Positions 61,358-64,000 of a stretch of 64,000 bases of DNA are shown one piece after another (the first letter of the stretch is position 1; every line of letters begins with the position of its first letter). The position numbers were made by a program, and so were the translations under genes. The DNA is from Anaeromusa acidaminophila DSM 3853. GTDB lineage: Bacteria; Bacillota; Negativicutes; Anaeromusales; Anaeromusaceae. The notes beneath the pieces are model-generated. The model did no database searches, was not told the origin of the DNA, and worked only from the letters and a program-made list of their open reading frames with translations. The stretch spans positions 34,039 through 98,038 of the forward strand of contig NZ_KB894595.1 in NCBI RefSeq assembly GCF_000374545.1, in the 5' to 3' direction.

Positions 61358-62620
61358 TCTGGGAAAGTTAGTTGAGGCGCGCAGCTTGGATCCGATATAG
61401 GCCGTTGCGGCTAATCCAAGCGGGTAGAGAACAAACCAGCCGGAGAAGGAAAACACAAGTCCGGCTAAGGCAGCGCTGAGCAGGGCAAGCGTTTTTTCGA
61501 TGCGGTTAGGAAGAACTCGGTAAGACGCTATCATGCCCAACGTATAAACAGCCAAGAAATTAGCGCAAGGAAATTGAATCAGGGTTTGCAACTGCAGTTC
61601 CAGAAGATAACTGACTCCAAGAACGAAACCCAAAACGGGAAGAAAAGACAATAAGGCGTAGTGGGGCGTTTGAAAGCGGGGGTGAAGGCGCGAAAAAACA
61701 GGCGGCAAGGCGCCGTCGCGGGCCTGCGCGTAAACGAGCCGTGAGAACCCGGCGATAAATGTATGGACAGGACAGTAGCAAGCGATTAAGCCCAGAAAAG
61801 AAACCAGCAGACTTGCTTGTTCGCCCCAGCCGTAGGCTGCTAGCGTAATCATGGCGGTGAGGGGCGTAGCGGATTGATAAGCCAACGTTCCAATCGTGAC
61901 GAAGGCGATAAGCATATATAAAATATTGATGACTAAAGCGGCAAGGCCTAGGCTTAAAGGGATGTCCTTGCGGGGGCGGCGAAATTCTTCCGCCAGATGG
62001 CCGATCATTTCCCAGCCAATGAAGGCGAAAAAGAGCAAAGACATCGTCTGGCCTACAGGCAGCCAGCCGTGCGGCAAGAAGGGGGAGAAGGCTGCAGGAC
62101 GGACCTGGGGCAGGGAGGCTGTGATCGCTAAAAGCAGAATGCCGAGAATGGAGGAGACGACCAAAACCTGTACGCGACCGGACAGATCAATGCCCCGGTA
62201 GTTCAGAACTATGGCTATAAGCAGCATGGCAGCCGCTACGCCGTAAACGGCCGCAGAAGACCAACCCATTACGTCGCCCAGGTAGTGAGCGCCGATTAAG
62301 GCGGTAACTGGCATGCCAAAGGGCATGGCCCCTAAAATCCACAAGCCGACGATGCGGCTGGTGTTTTCTCCCAGACCTTGGCGGACGTAGGTGGCGATGC
62401 CTCCGGAATCGGGATATCGCGAAGACATCATGCTGATGACAGCCACCATGGGGATGGAGAGCAATCCCATGAATAGCCAGCTAAGTAAAGAAGCGGGTCC
62501 GGCCATGGCGGCGGCCAGGGCCGGAAGAACTAAAATGCCGGCTCCTAAAACGGCTCCGGTAGTTAAGGCGGCCCCTTGCAGCCAGGTGATGCTTTTTTTG
62601 AGATGAATGGTTTCTTTCAT
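61355..62620 (-). CDS. APC family amino acid permease
   Basis: A 421-residue membrane protein with about twelve helices. KSITWLQGAALTTGAVLGAGILVLPALAAAMAGPASLLSW carries the APC substrate-binding GAGI-type motif, and FFAFIGWEMIGHLAEEFRRPRKDIPLSL the second family signature. It resembles the YjeH branch. The ATG at 62620 has GAGGAG 13 bases upstream, a rather long spacing. It is divergent from a LysR gene, which probably controls it, and may import amino acids released by the neighbouring secreted peptidase. Confidence 0.9.
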   Translation of the reverse strand: MKETIHLKKSITWLQGAALTTGAVLGAGILVLPALAAAMAGPASLLSWLFMGLLSIPMVAVISMMSSRYPDSGGIATYVRQGLGENTSRIVGLWILGAMPFGMPVTALIGAHYLGDVMGWSSAAVYGVAAAMLLIAIVLNYRGIDLSGRVQVLVVSSILGILLLAITASLPQVRPAAFSPFLPHGWLPVGQTMSLLFFAFIGWEMIGHLAEEFRRPRKDIPLSLGLAALVINILYMLIAFVTIGTLAYQSATPLTAMITLAAYGWGEQASLLVSFLGLIACYCPVHTFIAGFSRLVYAQARDGALPPVFSRLHPRFQTPHYALLSFLPVLGFVLGVSYLLELQLQTLIQFPCANFLAVYTLGMIASYRVLPNRIEKTLALLSAALAGLVFSFSGWFVLYPLGLAATAYIGSKLRASTNFPR

Positions 62621-62715
62621 GGCGGCGTTGTTTCTCCTCTGCAAACGTAGTAAAAGCTTAAAAAATCCTATCATGAAAAAAGACATTTGATAAGACGATA
62701 AAATAGTGTAAAATA

Positions 62716-62730
62716 ATCGGAAAAACCGAT
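62716..62730. promoter_or_regulatory. Candidate LysR operator
   Basis: ATCGG-AAAAA-CCGAT is a perfect inverted repeat 13 bases before the LysR start, next to a likely -10 (TAAAAT, 62709-62714). It lies in the divergent region shared with the permease gene, where LysR proteins usually bind. Confidence 0.4.
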
Positions 62731-62742
62731 GGGTGTGGTGAA

Positions 62743-63636
62743 ATGCAGAGCAAGTATCTGGAAACCTTTTTGGCAGTGGCGCGAACGCTGAACTTTGGGC
62801 AGGCGGCAAGGGAGTTGAACTACTCCCAATCTACTGTTTCCGAACATGTTCGTTTGGTGGAACTAGAATTGGGAGTCCGACTGTTTGAGCGTTTGGGGCG
62901 AAAAATATTTTTGACGTCTTCAGGAGAGCGCCTGGTGCGTTTGGGGGCTAGGCTGTTGCAAGCGGAAGAGGAAGTGCGTCAAGCTTTTTGCGGCAAAGAA
63001 ACGCTGGAAGGAATGATCCGTCTGGGCGCTTCTGAATCGTTGTGCGCATTTTGGCTGCCGCCGTTACTAAAGGAGTATAGGGCGCTGTATCCGCAGGTGC
63101 AATTATATCTGAAAGTAGGTCATTGCAGTGATTTTGGTCAATGGCTGCAGCAAAATCTGGTTGATGTGGCCTTTGGCTTTCAAGATGAATCTGGTCAGCC
63201 GCAGCTGCGGCAAGAAACCTTGTTTCAAGGCAAGACCGTATTAGTGGCGGAGCCGCGGCATTCTTTGGCAAAACTGCCAGTAGTAGAGACGCAGCAATTG
63301 GCTGGGCAAACTTTTATTTTTTCCGAAGGTCACAGCGGGTATCCGGCTGAGATGAAAGAATTGTTGGCGCAAGCTAAAGTTCCGGTGACGACGTTCTGGG
63401 AATTTGAAAGCTTGGAAGCTATTAAACAGTGTGTGAAAAATGGCTTAGGATTGTCGTTGCTGCCGGAAATTGTTGTGGCCGAAGAGTTGAAGCGGGGAAC
63501 CTTGGTACGACTGCCCTGGGATAGCAGTCGTATTTCGGTAGTGGCGCAAATGGTATGGCACCGAGAAAAGTGGCTGTCGCCTCCCTTGGCGGCTTTAGAA
63601 AAACTGGTCAAAGGCTCTTTGACGTCTTTGTCATAA
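62743..63636 (+). CDS. LysR family transcriptional regulator
   Basis: A 297-residue regulator with N-terminal helix-turn-helix SKYLETFLAVARTLNFGQAARELNYSQSTVSEHVRLVELELGVRLFERLGRKIFLTSSGERLV and an effector-binding domain (LGASESLCAFWLPPLLKEYRALYPQ onwards). It is divergent from the APC permease gene, with a 122-base shared region containing a palindrome, so it most likely controls that gene and itself. Confidence 0.92.
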   Translation: MQSKYLETFLAVARTLNFGQAARELNYSQSTVSEHVRLVELELGVRLFERLGRKIFLTSSGERLVRLGARLLQAEEEVRQAFCGKETLEGMIRLGASESLCAFWLPPLLKEYRALYPQVQLYLKVGHCSDFGQWLQQNLVDVAFGFQDESGQPQLRQETLFQGKTVLVAEPRHSLAKLPVVETQQLAGQTFIFSEGHSGYPAEMKELLAQAKVPVTTFWEFESLEAIKQCVKNGLGLSLLPEIVVAEELKRGTLVRLPWDSSRISVVAQMVWHREKWLSPPLAALEKLVKGSLTSLS

Positions 63637-63680
63637 AAAGAGTTTGCGCGGCGAAAAAATGAAGCAGTGCGTTATAGTAG

Positions 63681-63708
63681 AAAAAAGCGCCTCGTTAGAG
63701 GCGCTTTA
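63681..63708 (+). terminator. Terminator after the LysR gene
   Basis: AAAGCGCCTC and GAGGCGCTTT form a hairpin around GTTA, with an A run before and short T run after. Confidence 0.8.
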
Positions 63709-63795
63709 CTGTTATGCGCTTCAGCGTGTTGACGAAGGAACGTCGGAAACAAAAAACCACCCGTTAAACGGGTGGAGATAAAAAGTTAAACAAAA

Positions 63796-63863
63796 AGAAA
63801 TTCACCAACTGCTATACTGATGAGTGTTCAAGCCATCAGAAAGAAGAAAGCAGGTGAATTTCT
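63796..63863 (+). promoter_or_regulatory. Hairpin that hides the tnpA ribosome site
   Basis: AGAAATTCACC (63796-63806) and GGTGAATTTCT (63853-63863) are perfectly complementary over 11 bp. The 3' arm contains the AGGTG ribosome site and ends at the base before the tnpA ATG; an inner CTGATG/CATCAG hairpin lies between. Translation would be strongly reduced, as is known for IS200 elements. Confidence 0.8.
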
Positions 63864-64000
63864 ATGGACAAAAGCTTAGCACACACAAAATGGATGTGCA
63901 AGTATCACGTAGTATTTACGCCCAAGTATAGGAGAAAAATCATCTATAACCAACTAAAAGTAGATATCAGAGATATCTTAAAAGCGTTGTGCAAATATAA
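63864..64000 (+). CDS. tnpA: IS200 transposase TnpA (N-terminal part only)
   Basis: The first 45 residues are visible: HTKWMCKYHVVFTPKYRRKIIYNQLK is the typical IS200/IS605 TnpA (Y1_Tnp) N-terminus. The HUH metal motif and the catalytic tyrosine would lie beyond the window. No frameshift is seen in this part, so the copy may be intact. It would cut and rejoin single-stranded DNA. Confidence 0.92.
   Translation, partial: MDKSLAHTKWMCKYHVVFTPKYRRKIIYNQLKVDIRDILKALCKY

Larger units (their letters stand above)
63750..64000 (+). mobile_element. Left part of an IS200/IS605-type insertion sequence (cut by window end)
   Basis: CCACCCG-TTAAA-CGGGTGG (63757-63775) is the kind of imperfect-end hairpin that IS200-type TnpA recognises at the left end. 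It is followed by an untranslated leader and the start of a tnpA gene. The element boundaries cannot be fixed because the right end lies outside the window and no terminal inverted repeats exist in this family. Confidence 0.85.

Noticed and set aside
1..64000. CRISPR arrays, tRNA or rRNA genes, prophage
   Set aside because: No regularly spaced repeats, no cloverleaf with CCA end, no rRNA-like conserved blocks and no phage structural genes were found. The three TGGTACC-containing leaders are T-boxes, not tRNA genes.

Overview
The window looks like the chromosome of an anaerobic, motile Firmicute with two membranes (Negativicutes, probably Sporomusaceae). This is an inference. T-box leaders, sigma-A type promoters, strong Shine-Dalgarno sites and frequent GTG/TTG starts point to Firmicutes. 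A 645-residue TamB/AsmA-like protein, a TRAP-type binding lipoprotein and a Tat-exported [FeFe] hydrogenase point to a diderm envelope and periplasm. Metabolic genes fit anaerobic growth on organic and amino acids: DcuC-type C4-dicarboxylate carrier, malic enzyme, periplasmic hydrogenase, Mo-hydroxylase accessory genes, aminotransferase, racemase and peptidases. No rRNA, tRNA, CRISPR array or prophage is visible. The only mobile element is the left end of an IS200-type insertion at the right edge.

Layout. 0-9 kb: a MerR regulator with a palindromic operator, a DUF362/ferredoxin protein, an aromatic-acid-exporter-like protein, a minus-strand pair of GGDEF-EAL enzyme plus orphan TRAP binding lipoprotein, and an ABC exporter. 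9-13 kb: two tandem T-box leaders, both reading TGG (Trp), ahead of a complete mannose-family PTS (IIB, GNAT acetyltransferase, IIC, IID, IIA). 13-24.6 kb: a duplicated secreted cupin, a small cupin, a nucleoid-associated protein, an AT-rich orphan gene, the TamB/AsmA-like protein, a glycosyltransferase, a degenerate HD-GYP protein, threonine aldolase with a DUF2164 protein, two secreted small proteins and an OYE-type flavoenzyme. 24.6-28.1 kb: a third T-box (best read as ATC, Ile) before a BASS-family carrier, then yqeB and a split xdhC. 28.1-31.2 kb: GDP-mannose synthesis (manC, manB). 31.2-36.6 kb: [FeFe] hydrogenase large and small subunits with cytochrome b, then an MFS carrier and a GlpA-like flavoprotein. 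36.6-47 kb: a soluble chemoreceptor, a VOC protein, HD-GYP, dcuC, YibE/F, malic enzyme, a GntR regulator and a Cache-PAS-GGDEF-HD-GYP sensor. 47-56 kb: M20 amidohydrolase divergent from a DUF3100 carrier pair, LysR, Asp/Glu racemase, a soluble chemoreceptor with a C-terminal Cache-like domain, a TRIC-like channel and an aminotransferase. 56-64 kb: acyltransferase, AraC regulator, AEC carrier, secreted oligoendopeptidase F, APC permease divergent from a LysR gene, and the IS200 end.

Themes. Cyclic-di-GMP turnover is dense: one GGDEF-EAL, one GGDEF-HD-GYP, one canonical HD-GYP and one HD-GYP lacking metal ligands, alongside two soluble chemoreceptors. RNA-level control recurs: three T-boxes, and several genes whose own promoter is followed by a terminator-like hairpin before the start codon. 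Long, almost perfectly symmetric terminators separate many transcription units. The strongest candidate for something new is the Trp-type tandem T-box controlling a sugar PTS that carries an acetyltransferase gene within it. Second is the operon pairing a c-di-GMP enzyme with a TRAP binding protein that has no transporter beside it. All functional calls rest on reading motifs by eye; no database search was possible.
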